Shown piece by piece: positions 1 to 5,324 of a stretch of 6,709 nt of DNA (positions are counted from its first letter, which is position 1; every line of letters begins with the position of its first letter). Under the pieces are notes generated by a model. It saw only the letters and a program-made list of their open reading frames with translations, had not been told where the DNA came from and ran no database searches. The DNA is from Planctomycetota bacterium. Its GTDB lineage: Bacteria; Planctomycetota; Brocadiia; SM23-32. The stretch spans positions 1-6,709 of the forward strand of contig JAGXLK010000127.1 of assembly GCA_018334735.1 (NCBI GenBank), given 5' to 3'. The position numbers and the translations under genes are program-made.

Positions 1-192
1 GATATGAAATCCGCGAAATCGGTCGATGCCCTTTTCTTCCCGATTTTCCCCGGGGAAGAAGAACATTCGTGGGAAATTTTCTACAATGAAGCCCTCGATA
101 AATTCTTTGCGGGTGAATACGCCGGTGACTACGAGCAGGAATTGATCGACGAATACAATCAGCACCTGCCCGAAAATCCCCCCTGGGAATAA
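1..192 (+). CDS. C-terminal part of an unidentified acidic protein
   Basis: The frame is open from the first base of the window and ends with TAA at 190-192. An ATG lies at 4-6, but only three bases precede it, so no ribosome binding site can be seen. I think this is the tail of a longer gene cut by the window edge, not a complete 62-residue protein. The visible part is rich in Asp, Glu and aromatic residues, with an FFPIFPGEEE stretch near the front and an acidic helix-like end finishing in PENPPWE. It has no membrane segment and no cysteines. I do not recognise the family. The WEIFYNEALDKFFAGEY stretch faintly resembles the last helices of extracellular solute-binding proteins, but that is a guess. 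A hairpin terminator follows 15 bases after the stop, which supports this being the real end of a transcribed gene. Confidence 0.55.
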   Translation, partial: DMKSAKSVDALFFPIFPGEEEHSWEIFYNEALDKFFAGEYAGDYEQELIDEYNQHLPENPPWE

Positions 193-207
193 CGACTCTC
201 GTCGGTT

Positions 208-240
208 CCAGAGCCTGCATGCCGAAGGTGCAGGCTCTGG
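208..240 (+). terminator. Hairpin terminator after the first gene
   Basis: A perfect 12-bp stem, CCAGAGCCTGCA (208-219) with TGCAGGCTCTGG (229-240), closes a 9-base loop and is followed by CTGTTT. The T-run is short, so termination may be partial. On the other strand no T-run follows, so the signal serves the rightward gene ending at 192. The leftward gene ending at 311 has no clear terminator of its own. The only candidate is a weak 5-bp AACGA/TCGTT stem at 273-287. Confidence 0.7.
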
Positions 241-310
241 CTGTTTAACCGGCATATTTCTTTCATGAATCCAACGACAATATCGTTATAACGGGATCTT
301 CGGCAAGACG

Positions 311-1597
311 TTACAGCCCTTGCTTGGCTTTCTCAATGCGAGGCACGGTCCCGTCGCTGAGCCTGTAAAGGACCTCTCCAGCATCCGGCACGCACAACAC
401 GCCTTCATCTTCGCGACCTTTGAAATCCTCTGGATCAATCGAATCGGGATCCATGTAACCGAGGTTGACTTTCTCGCATCTTTCCGGGGAAATGTCGGTG
501 GCCAGCACAACGTTAACACGCGGTTTTTCCACCCCATTTTCGAATCTTCCTATCCCTTTAACATGGGTGGAATGTGCCATGACCGCTTTCGGGACGTGCT
601 GGAATTGATCCATGCGCTTCAGGAAATAATCCCGCACGTGATAACCGACCTGATCGAGCACTTTGCCATGTGTATACGATATTTCATCGATATGGGGCCC
701 GTATATGATCAACTCGGCTCCATCGGCCAGTACGGGTTCAAGCTTATACATACACTTTCCGGCGGTCCAAATATCGTCATACATCTTCGGGGCCATCGAT
801 AAAACTCGTTTGTAGGTGCGGTCAACGTACTTGATTTGCAGCTTTGCCGATAGATCCGAGGCCTGGCTCCACGCATCTTCCGGAGTATCCACAAACATTC
901 CGCTGATCCCATCTTTCTGTACCACAAGACTGAAACAGAGCTTGGGCATATCAATCATTGAAGCGGAACGGTCAATCACCTTTCGCACGGGAGTCCATTT
1001 CGTGCCGTTGATGACCGGATTTGTGATCACCGCGCCCAACCAGTGGAAGAAATGCACTACTTCCTCGCCCGCAATCCCCGGAAAGAAATACTTATTCCCG
1101 CCCGAAAAACCAACGACTTCGTGCGGGAACGTTGGACCGATTATGATAAGCTGATCGTAATCGAAGATATGGCGATTTACCGTGACATTCACCGATTCCC
1201 GCATGAGCCCTTCGGTGATCTCCTCCGTCTCGTCTTCGCTGATCTCACCGATATCTTGCAGTTCGCTCGGATCAAGCCATCGGTGATTCAAAATATCTAT
1301 GTCCGCAAAAGTGCTTTCACGTTCTTCGGCCGTCACCCCGACTCGCTCGTTAATCTTTTCTTCCGGCATCACCGGATGCGTGCCAAGAGCGATCATATAG
1401 TCAAGCTTTTTCACCTTTTGGCCGAGCATCTCATGGAAAGTGCGAAACATCAGGGGGACCGGCGCGGTTCGTGTCTGATCCGGAATTATGACCAGAACCC
1501 GTTTGTCAGTCAGATCGTATTCTTCAAAGGCCTCCCCGCAAATGTTCCGGACTTCATCATCCGATAGGTATCGCTCTTCGTATCCTTTACCAATCAT
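311..1597 (-). CDS. LarA-like nickel-pincer 2-hydroxyacid racemase/epimerase (DUF2088 family)
   Basis: This 428-residue protein belongs to the LarA family, whose members use a nickel-pincer nucleotide to invert C2 of 2-hydroxy acids. The length is normal for the family. The N-terminal domain has PDQTRTAPV (39-47), matching the D-x-TR-x-x-P substrate loop. ALGTHPVMPEE (70-80) places a catalytic His at 74, and NHRW follows at 104-107. PHEVVGFSGGNKYFFPG (158-174) supplies the second catalytic His (159) and the Lys (169) that anchors the cofactor in LarA; His182 or His185 is the likely nickel ligand. No signal peptide is seen, so it is probably cytoplasmic. The ATG at 1597 is chosen over one 11 codons upstream (1630) because GAGGAG ends five bases before it. 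The cofactor genes larB, larC and larE are absent here. The family also includes malate racemases and gluconate 2-epimerase, so the substrate is open; the neighbouring pdxB and gnd hint at a sugar acid. Confidence 0.88.
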   Translation of the reverse strand: MIGKGYEERYLSDDEVRNICGEAFEEYDLTDKRVLVIIPDQTRTAPVPLMFRTFHEMLGQKVKKLDYMIALGTHPVMPEEKINERVGVTAEERESTFADIDILNHRWLDPSELQDIGEISEDETEEITEGLMRESVNVTVNRHIFDYDQLIIIGPTFPHEVVGFSGGNKYFFPGIAGEEVVHFFHWLGAVITNPVINGTKWTPVRKVIDRSASMIDMPKLCFSLVVQKDGISGMFVDTPEDAWSQASDLSAKLQIKYVDRTYKRVLSMAPKMYDDIWTAGKCMYKLEPVLADGAELIIYGPHIDEISYTHGKVLDQVGYHVRDYFLKRMDQFQHVPKAVMAHSTHVKGIGRFENGVEKPRVNVVLATDISPERCEKVNLGYMDPDSIDPEDFKGREDEGVLCVPDAGEVLYRLSDGTVPRIEKAKQGL

Positions 1598-1602
1598 TAT
1601 TT

Positions 1603-1608
1603 CTCCTC
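1603..1608 (-). promoter_or_regulatory. Ribosome binding site of the LarA-like gene
   Basis: On the minus strand GAGGAG lies five bases before the ATG at 1597. It decides the start, because the longer reading from 1630 has no comparable site and would place GAGGAG inside the coding sequence. Confidence 0.75.
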
Positions 1609-1650
1609 TGGTATCTGAAACGGGCGTCACCGCTTATTTTCGAAAGGTAG

Positions 1651-1679
1651 AACCTATCCCATAGCAAGGCCTTTTGCAA
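1651..1679 (-). promoter_or_regulatory. Possible weak promoter of the LarA-like gene
   Basis: On the minus strand TTGCAA (1679-1674, four of six to the -35 consensus) is followed after exactly 17 bases by TAGGTT (1656-1651, three of six to the -10 consensus). This would give a leader of about 45-50 bases. The match is weak and was picked for its spacing. Read-through from pdxB, 290 bases upstream on the same strand, is an alternative, because no terminator is seen after pdxB. Confidence 0.25.
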
Positions 1680-1795
1680 TCATGGGGTGACTTTCCGCGC
1701 TTAAAAACAGCCTGCCTCCCGGTAATGGCACAGGAAATGTTTTGGGGAATGTACGAACAATGGGACGACGTTTCCGGTGCAAAAGAGGTCATATA

Positions 1796-1826
1796 GCTGT
1801 GGTCCGCATCGCCGAGGCGGCCTGCC
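1796..1826. repeat. Dispersed palindromic repeat, family A, copy 1
   Basis: This lies in the 289-base gap between pdxB and the LarA-like gene. GGTCCGC (1801-1807) pairs with GCGGCC (1817-1822), with T1803 bulged, around the 9-base loop ATCGCCGAG. The 31 bases match 4870-4902 in inverse orientation with two substitutions and two single-base gaps. The two substitutions form one stem pair (C-G here, G-C in the other copy). The rest of the gap shows only small GC-rich inverted repeats near 1861-1886 and no convincing gene. Confidence 0.7.
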
Positions 1827-1886
1827 GTGGTTGTTTGCCGTTATCTCGAAGGATCAAAATGGCGGAGCCCGCTCGTCGATCACGCC

Positions 1887-3041
1887 CTACGTCAAAGAAG
1901 CATCCTGGAAACCCAGGCCGAGTAACTTCTCCTGCGTTTCCCTGGAACGTCCTTCGAAACTAAGCTTCGTGTTGTAAAACTCCCGTCTGATTGCATAATT
2001 TCGTCGCAATTGGTCGAAATAATCCATGCGATCCGCGGTTTCCAGATCCAGCATCTTCCACAGCAAAGCGTCATCATCCAGGATATTCCAAACTTGCTGA
2101 CAGGTCCGTTTCACAATTTCTTCCGGCTCTCCGCCATCGCCCACAATAGTCTCCGGTAGATCGGGTGCAGGCAGCAGATTGCGGACTTTGGCAGAGGGAT
2201 TAACACCCAGAAACTGGCAGGCCGCCTCGTAGATCATCTGCGTTCCCGCCGCTTTGCCATCGAGAGAATGCCCGGCGATGTGAGGGGTGCCGATATCGAC
2301 CAGACGCAGCAGTTCTGTGTCAATATCAGGTTCTCCGTCCCAGACGTCCAGCGCCGCGGCCGAAATTTCGCCGGAACGTAACGCTTCCACCAGCTCTTCT
2401 TCATCGACCACAGCTCCCCGGGAACTGTTGAGAAAAACGGCCCCCGGTTTCATCGCTCCGATGAAATTCCGATCCACCATGTGATATGTCGGATCCTGAC
2501 CTTCCCGGGTGAGAGGCACGTGAACCGTAACAAAATCACACCCGAGAGCTTCCTTGAGCGGACGGTATCGTGGCTCACGTGTCTTGCGTGCCAGTGGCGG
2601 GTCATTCTGAATAACTTTCATACCGAGGGCCTTTGCTTTTTGGACCACCTGGCTGCCGACATTGCCGCATCCGATCACACCCAGGCTACTACCTTCCAGA
2701 TGGCGTCCCGCTCGCTGGGCAAGAACCAGAAGGGCCTCCGTGATGTATTCGGACACCGAATTTGCATTGCTGCCCGCAGCGTTCGTAAATTCGATTCCCC
2801 GGGAATCAAGATATTCTTTATCCACATGATCTGTCCCGATCGTGGCGGTGCCGACGAACCCAACCGTGGTATTCTCCAACAGCTGAGCATCGATCTTCTT
2901 GGTCGAACGACAGACCAGCACATCCGCATTTTCCAGATGCTTGCGCTCAAGCTCGCGTCCCAAGTAAGTTTCAACGGATCCGAGTTCGCCGAAAATTTCT
3001 TTGACGTAAGGCACATTCTGATCGGCAGCTATTCTGGGCAT
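1887..3041 (-). CDS. pdxB: 4-phosphoerythronate dehydrogenase
   Basis: This 384-residue cytoplasmic enzyme of the D-2-hydroxyacid dehydrogenase family oxidises 4-phosphoerythronate to 2-oxo-3-hydroxy-4-phosphobutanoate, a step of the DXP-dependent pyridoxal phosphate pathway. The substrate domain shows RSTKKID (45-51) and FVGTATIGTDHVD (62-74). A Rossmann fold with GVIGCGNVGS (121-130) and an acidic Asp147 two strands later points to NAD. The catalytic residues are Arg208 (NSSRGAVVD), Glu237 (LDVWDGEPD) and His254 (TPHIAGHSLDGKAAGT), the same numbers as in E. coli PdxB. IAGHSLDGKAAGT is the PdxB signature, and residues about 290-380, with REF at 353-355, match the extra C-terminal dimerisation domain that separates PdxB from other family members. 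The start at 3041 gives the family length; AGAAAG upstream is a weak ribosome binding site. The frame stays open far beyond this start, but only as an antisense shadow of gnd. No other pdx gene is in the window. Confidence 0.93.
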   Translation of the reverse strand: MPRIAADQNVPYVKEIFGELGSVETYLGRELERKHLENADVLVCRSTKKIDAQLLENTTVGFVGTATIGTDHVDKEYLDSRGIEFTNAAGSNANSVSEYITEALLVLAQRAGRHLEGSSLGVIGCGNVGSQVVQKAKALGMKVIQNDPPLARKTREPRYRPLKEALGCDFVTVHVPLTREGQDPTYHMVDRNFIGAMKPGAVFLNSSRGAVVDEEELVEALRSGEISAAALDVWDGEPDIDTELLRLVDIGTPHIAGHSLDGKAAGTQMIYEAACQFLGVNPSAKVRNLLPAPDLPETIVGDGGEPEEIVKRTCQQVWNILDDDALLWKMLDLETADRMDYFDQLRRNYAIRREFYNTKLSFEGRSRETQEKLLGLGFQDASLT

Positions 3042-3057
3042 GACAATTCTTTCTGAC

Positions 3058-3071
3058 AGGCGAAGTCGCCT
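3058..3071 (-). other. Small hairpin in the pdxB leader
   Basis: AGGCG and CGCCT form a 5-bp stem around a 4-base loop, 17 bases before the pdxB start and just upstream of its weak ribosome binding site. A second small stem (CCAG/CTGG, 3080-3092) lies further up the leader. They could modulate translation, but such short stems also arise by chance. Confidence 0.25.
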
Positions 3072-3096
3072 CGGAGGTTCCAGCAAAACTGGCTGT

Positions 3097-3102
3097 ATTT
3101 TA
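3097..3102 (-). promoter_or_regulatory. Candidate -10 element of pdxB
   Basis: On the minus strand TAAAAT matches the -10 consensus in five of six bases and would give a leader of about 50 bases. No good -35 is present 16-18 bases upstream, so the promoter would be weak or activator-dependent. It overlaps the -35 of the gnd promoter on the other strand. Confidence 0.4.
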
Positions 3103-3127
3103 CACCGTCGGCTGTTTCTGCTAACAT
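3099..3127 (+). promoter_or_regulatory. Promoter of gnd, extended -10 type
   Basis: TTTACA (3099-3104, five of six to the -35 consensus) lies exactly 17 bases before TAACAT (3122-3127, four of six). A TG one base before the -10 (3119-3120) makes it an extended -10 promoter. Transcription would start near 3134, leaving a leader of about 40 bases before gnd. Confidence 0.6.
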
Positions 3128-3158
3128 TGTGCCACACCACGGTCAAACAGTCAATTTC

Positions 3159-3165
3159 AGGAGGT
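3159..3165 (+). promoter_or_regulatory. Ribosome binding site of gnd
   Basis: AGGAGGT is a full-consensus Shine-Dalgarno sequence eight bases before the ATG at 3174. A TTG at 3168 in the same frame is only two bases away and is too close to be the start. Confidence 0.85.
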
Positions 3166-3173
3166 AATTGCCG

Positions 3174-4589
3174 ATGGCTGAGCAAGATTATGGCATCATA
3201 GGAATGGCAGTGATGGGACAAAACCTCGCTCTCAACTGCGAGGATAAAGGATTCAGCGTGGCGGTCTATAACCGGACCACTTCCCGGATGAAAGAGTTCG
3301 TCGAGTCGAAGTGTCAGGACAAGGATATCATCGGCTGCGAAACAATTGAAGAGTTTATAGACTCGCTCGCACGCCCGCGGCGCGTAATGATTCTCGTCAA
3401 AGCCGGAGATCCCGTCGATAAGGTCATCGACCAGATCATGCCTCTCATGGACGAAGGGGATGTGATTATCGATGGTGGTAATAGTTTTTTCAAAGACACC
3501 ATTCGTCGGTCCAAAAAAGTCGAAGATGCCGGGATGCTCTATATCGGAACGGGTGTCAGCGGCGGCGAAGAAGGCGCGCTCCACGGTCCGAGCCTCATGC
3601 CCGGCGGCAGCAAAAAGGCCTGGAATCTCATTGAACCGATCTTCACCAAGATCGCCGCGCAGGTCGAAGGAGATCCCTGTTGCACCTATATCGCAGATAA
3701 CGGCGGTGGACATTACGTGAAAATGGTCCATAACGGCATCGAATACGCCGACATGCAGCTGATCTGCGAATCCTACTATATCATGGCCAATGCCCTCGGG
3801 ATGGAACCCGCCGAGCTGCACGAGGTCTTCAGCGAATGGAACGATGGCGATCTCGACAGTTATCTCATCGAAATCACCACCGACATTTTCTCCAAGACCG
3901 ACCCCGAGACCGGCAAACCGCTGATCAACCTGATTCTTGACAAGGCCAAACAGAAAGGCACGGGCAAATGGACAAGCCAGAGCGCACTGGATCTGGGAAT
4001 CCCGGCGCCGACCATCGCCGAAGCCGTTTTTGCCCGATGTATCAGCGGCCAGAAAGAACAACGCGTTGAGGCCAGCAAACAGCTCACCGGACCAGAGCCC
4101 GATGAACCGTCCATGCCAAAAGATGAGTTCATTGAGGCCATTCGGAAAGCCCTTTATGCTTCAAAAGTCTGTGCCTACGCGCAGGGATTCGCACTCATGA
4201 CCGAGGCCGCTAACGAATACAGTTGGGACCTGGATATGGGCGAAATTGCGATGATCTGGCGAGGTGGATGTATCATCCGCGCCCAGTTCCTGCACCGGAT
4301 CAAGGAAGCGTTCGACCGCGAACCGAACCTGGCGAATCTGCTGCTCGACCCCTATTTCAAAGATATCGTCGAGAGCGGTCAGGACGCCTGGAGGAAAGTC
4401 ATTCAGGAAGCCACCCGAATGGGCCTGCCGGTACCGGCCTTCAGTTCGGCCCTGGCGTATTTCGACAGTTACCGCCGGGAACGCCTCAGCGCCAATCTCA
4501 TCCAGGCGCAGCGCGACTACTTCGGCGCGCACACTTACGAGCGTCTGGATAAAGACGGCAATTTCCACACCGACTGGCCGAACGCCTGA
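3174..4589 (+). CDS. gnd: 6-phosphogluconate dehydrogenase, decarboxylating (NADP-type)
   Basis: This 471-residue cytoplasmic enzyme of the oxidative pentose phosphate pathway converts 6-phosphogluconate to ribulose 5-phosphate, CO2 and reduced coenzyme. The length fits the long, dimeric form. The N-terminal Rossmann domain has GIIGMAVMGQNLALN (7-21), followed by NRT (33-35), whose Arg34 typically binds the NADP 2'-phosphate. GTGVSGGEEGALHGPSLMPGG occupies 126-145 as the substrate loop. GGGHYVKMVHNGIEY (177-191) carries the catalytic Lys183 and Glu190 at the usual family numbers. The all-helical domain follows, and the C-terminal tail (RDYFGAHTYER, 447-457) is the part that reaches into the partner subunit. 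All key residues are present. It is transcribed divergently from pdxB with 132 bases between the starts, and appears monocistronic, with its own promoter, ribosome binding site and strong terminator. No zwf or pgl gene is in the window. Confidence 0.97.
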   Translation: MAEQDYGIIGMAVMGQNLALNCEDKGFSVAVYNRTTSRMKEFVESKCQDKDIIGCETIEEFIDSLARPRRVMILVKAGDPVDKVIDQIMPLMDEGDVIIDGGNSFFKDTIRRSKKVEDAGMLYIGTGVSGGEEGALHGPSLMPGGSKKAWNLIEPIFTKIAAQVEGDPCCTYIADNGGGHYVKMVHNGIEYADMQLICESYYIMANALGMEPAELHEVFSEWNDGDLDSYLIEITTDIFSKTDPETGKPLINLILDKAKQKGTGKWTSQSALDLGIPAPTIAEAVFARCISGQKEQRVEASKQLTGPEPDEPSMPKDEFIEAIRKALYASKVCAYAQGFALMTEAANEYSWDLDMGEIAMIWRGGCIIRAQFLHRIKEAFDREPNLANLLLDPYFKDIVESGQDAWRKVIQEATRMGLPVPAFSSALAYFDSYRRERLSANLIQAQRDYFGAHTYERLDKDGNFHTDWPNA

Positions 4590-4615
4590 GACAACCATTA
4601 CACACCCTGTGAACT

Positions 4616-4655
4616 GACGGGACCGCCTGCAAATCCGGGCGGTCCCGTCTTTTTT
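4616..4655 (+). terminator. Strong rho-independent terminator of gnd
   Basis: A perfect 12-bp stem, GACGGGACCGCC (4616-4627) with GGCGGTCCCGTC (4638-4649), closes a 10-base loop and runs directly into six T residues (4650-4655). It begins 26 bases after the gnd stop codon. Confidence 0.93.
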
Positions 4656-4757
4656 GGCCATAAACATGAGGGGGACGTTCAGCCCACTGTCCCTCCCTGC
4701 GTCACTCTAACCCGGAGTCGTCGCGTTGTCGCACTTTCGTGACTTTCCAGGAGCGGA

Positions 4758-4786
4758 CTGGACTTCAGCCGGAGGCTGGAGTTCAG
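4758..4786. repeat. Palindrome, 13 pairs with a GGA loop
   Basis: CTGGACTTCAGCC (4758-4770) pairs with GGCTGGAGTTCAG (4774-4786) over 13 positions, two of them G-U wobbles when read as RNA. The loop is GGA. It is the longest stem of the tract and is not followed by a T-run. Confidence 0.6.
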
Positions 4787-4794
4787 AACGCGGT

Positions 4795-4819
4795 CGGCAA
4801 GCCTGCCGGTTTTGCGGCA
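4795..4819. repeat. Three alternating short arms able to form two exclusive hairpins
   Basis: CGGCA (4795-4799), TGCCG (4804-4808) and CGGCA (4815-4819) follow each other. The middle arm can pair with either flank, giving mutually exclusive 5-bp hairpins with loops of 4 and 6 bases. Confidence 0.4.
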
Positions 4820-4824
4820 GAGCG

Positions 4825-4844
4825 CTGGCCCGGTGTTTGGCCAG
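4825..4844. repeat. Short palindrome CTGGCC/GGCCAG
   Basis: A perfect 6-bp stem (4825-4830 with 4839-4844) closes an 8-base loop. By itself it could be chance, but it lies between two other palindromes in the same tract. Confidence 0.35.
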
Positions 4845-4869
4845 TCCTGTTGCGGGGGCTAACGACAAC

Positions 4870-4902
4870 GGCAGGTCCGGCTCGGCGATCCGGACCTACA
4901 GC
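4870..4902. repeat. Dispersed palindromic repeat, family A, copy 2
   Basis: AGGTCCGG (4873-4880) pairs perfectly with CCGGACCT (4890-4897) around a 9-base loop. Read on the minus strand, the loop is ATCGCCGAG, identical to copy 1 at 1796-1826. The flanking GGC and ACAGC bases are also shared. A stem pair that is C-G in copy 1 is G-C here, so the structure is kept while the sequence changes. Confidence 0.75.
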
Positions 4903-5008
4903 GCTCGAGCATTTTTCGAAGTCGCAATAATTCTCGGGCTTTTGAAACTCCCCGGAACATACCCGGGCCTCACGTATCCGGGAACAATGAAAACCTGAAA
5001 CCACCTAT

Positions 5009-5026
5009 CCGGGCCTGACGGCCCGG
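5009..5026. repeat. Palindrome CCGGGCC/GGCCCGG
   Basis: A perfect 7-bp stem (5009-5015 with 5020-5026) has the loop TGAC. The left part, TATCCGGG (5006-5013), also occurs at 4975-4982, and CCGGGCCTGACG (5009-5020) recurs with one mismatch at 4963-4974. This suggests that parts of the tract were duplicated. Confidence 0.55.
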
Positions 5027-5028
5027 TC

Positions 5029-5048
5029 CACAGGCTGGAGAGCCTGTG
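5029..5048. repeat. Palindrome CACAGGCT/AGCCTGTG
   Basis: A perfect 8-bp stem (5029-5036 with 5041-5048) closes a GGAG tetraloop. It starts two bases after the preceding palindrome, so the two form a tight pair of adjacent hairpins. Confidence 0.6.
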
Positions 5049-5084
5049 CTACATGCGTTTCTTAACCGTCCGGTCTCCTGGACC

Positions 5085-5120
5085 GACCCCCGCGGCCTTG
5101 TGCCGCGGGTGAGAAAGATT
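5085..5120. repeat. Hairpin repeat, family B, unit 1
   Basis: CCCGCGGC (5089-5096) pairs with GCCGCGGG (5102-5109) around the loop CTTGT. The 36-base unit continues into TGAGAAAGATT. It matches unit 2 (5153-5188) at 29 of 36 positions without gaps, and four of the seven differences are two compensatory stem changes. Confidence 0.75.
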
Positions 5121-5152
5121 GAGTAGCTAGAAACCGCGGCCACCCCGAGATC

Positions 5153-5188
5153 GGCCCCCACGGGCTTGTCCCGTGGGTGAAGAAGATT
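5153..5188. repeat. Hairpin repeat, family B, unit 2
   Basis: CCCACGGG (5157-5164) pairs with CCCGTGGG (5170-5177) around the same CTTGT loop as unit 1. The downstream flank TGAAGAAGATT is also nearly the same. The units start 68 bases apart in the same orientation. No T-run follows on either strand, so neither unit is an ordinary terminator. Confidence 0.75.
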
Positions 5189-5204
5189 ATGACCCGTAAG
5201 TGGA

Positions 5205-5240
5205 GTGGTCCGAAACTGGCACGCCTCAGGCATGGACCAC
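5205..5240. repeat. Long interrupted palindrome
   Basis: GTGGTCC (5205-5211) pairs with GGACCAC (5234-5240). Inside, GCC and GGC (5223-5231) form a small inner stem with loop TCA, separated from the outer stem by an asymmetric internal loop. It lies about 85 bases beyond the end of the leftward operon and lacks a T-run. Confidence 0.4.
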
Positions 5241-5324
5241 AATATCCAGCGGTAAAAAGGGACGAAAGAGACGCAAGAAACTCCGATTGGGAACCGGGCC
5301 GGCACTCCCCATCTCCTGCGAACC

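Larger units (their letters stand above)
4656..5324. other. Gene-free tract rich in short palindromes
   Basis: About 670 bases lie between the gnd terminator and the end of the glutamate synthase subunit gene, and I find no convincing gene in them. Open frames here are short, overlap one another on both strands and have low-complexity translations rich in Pro, Arg and Gly. Positions 4656-4750 look featureless. From about 4758 to 5240 the tract is filled with GC-rich stem-loops, listed separately. Positions 5241-5324 hold a purine-rich stretch with two adjacent 9-base units (GACGAAAGA, GACGCAAGA at 5261-5278). No T-run follows any hairpin on the minus strand, so no clear terminator is seen for the leftward operon. 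Confidence 0.7.

Noticed and set aside
320..1567. Plus-strand frames of 160, 112 and 174 codons over the LarA-like gene
   Set aside because: They are shadows opposite a gene with clear family motifs and carry no motif of their own.
1598..1630. Longer start for the LarA-like gene at 1630
   Set aside because: The added 11 residues contain the GAGGAG ribosome binding site of the ATG at 1597, and family alignment begins near the later start.
1742..1977. Overlapping plus-strand frames of 73 and 66 codons between the LarA-like gene and pdxB
   Set aside because: They run into the 3' end of pdxB on the other strand, cover the palindromic repeat and have Arg/Pro-rich translations typical of chance frames.
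3168..3173. TTG start for gnd two codons upstream
   Set aside because: It is only two bases from AGGAGGT; the ATG at 3174 has ideal eight-base spacing.
3042..4061. The pdxB frame stays open for about 340 more codons upstream on the minus strand, giving a 724-codon reading
   Set aside because: The extra part is exactly antisense to the 5' half of gnd, whose protein is clearly real. The PdxB family length and domain start fit the ATG at 3041.
4161..4667. 168-codon minus-strand frame over the end of gnd
   Set aside because: It is antisense to conserved gnd coding sequence and begins beyond the gnd terminator, with no recognisable protein.
4795..4880. Possible integron attC site, suggested by GCTAAC and nested inverted arms
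   Set aside because: There is no matching GTTRRRY partner at the correct distance, no integrase and no cassette-like gene.
5085..5188. CRISPR-like repeat pair
   Set aside because: There are only two imperfect units with a 32-base gap, differing at seven positions, and no cas genes or further repeats.
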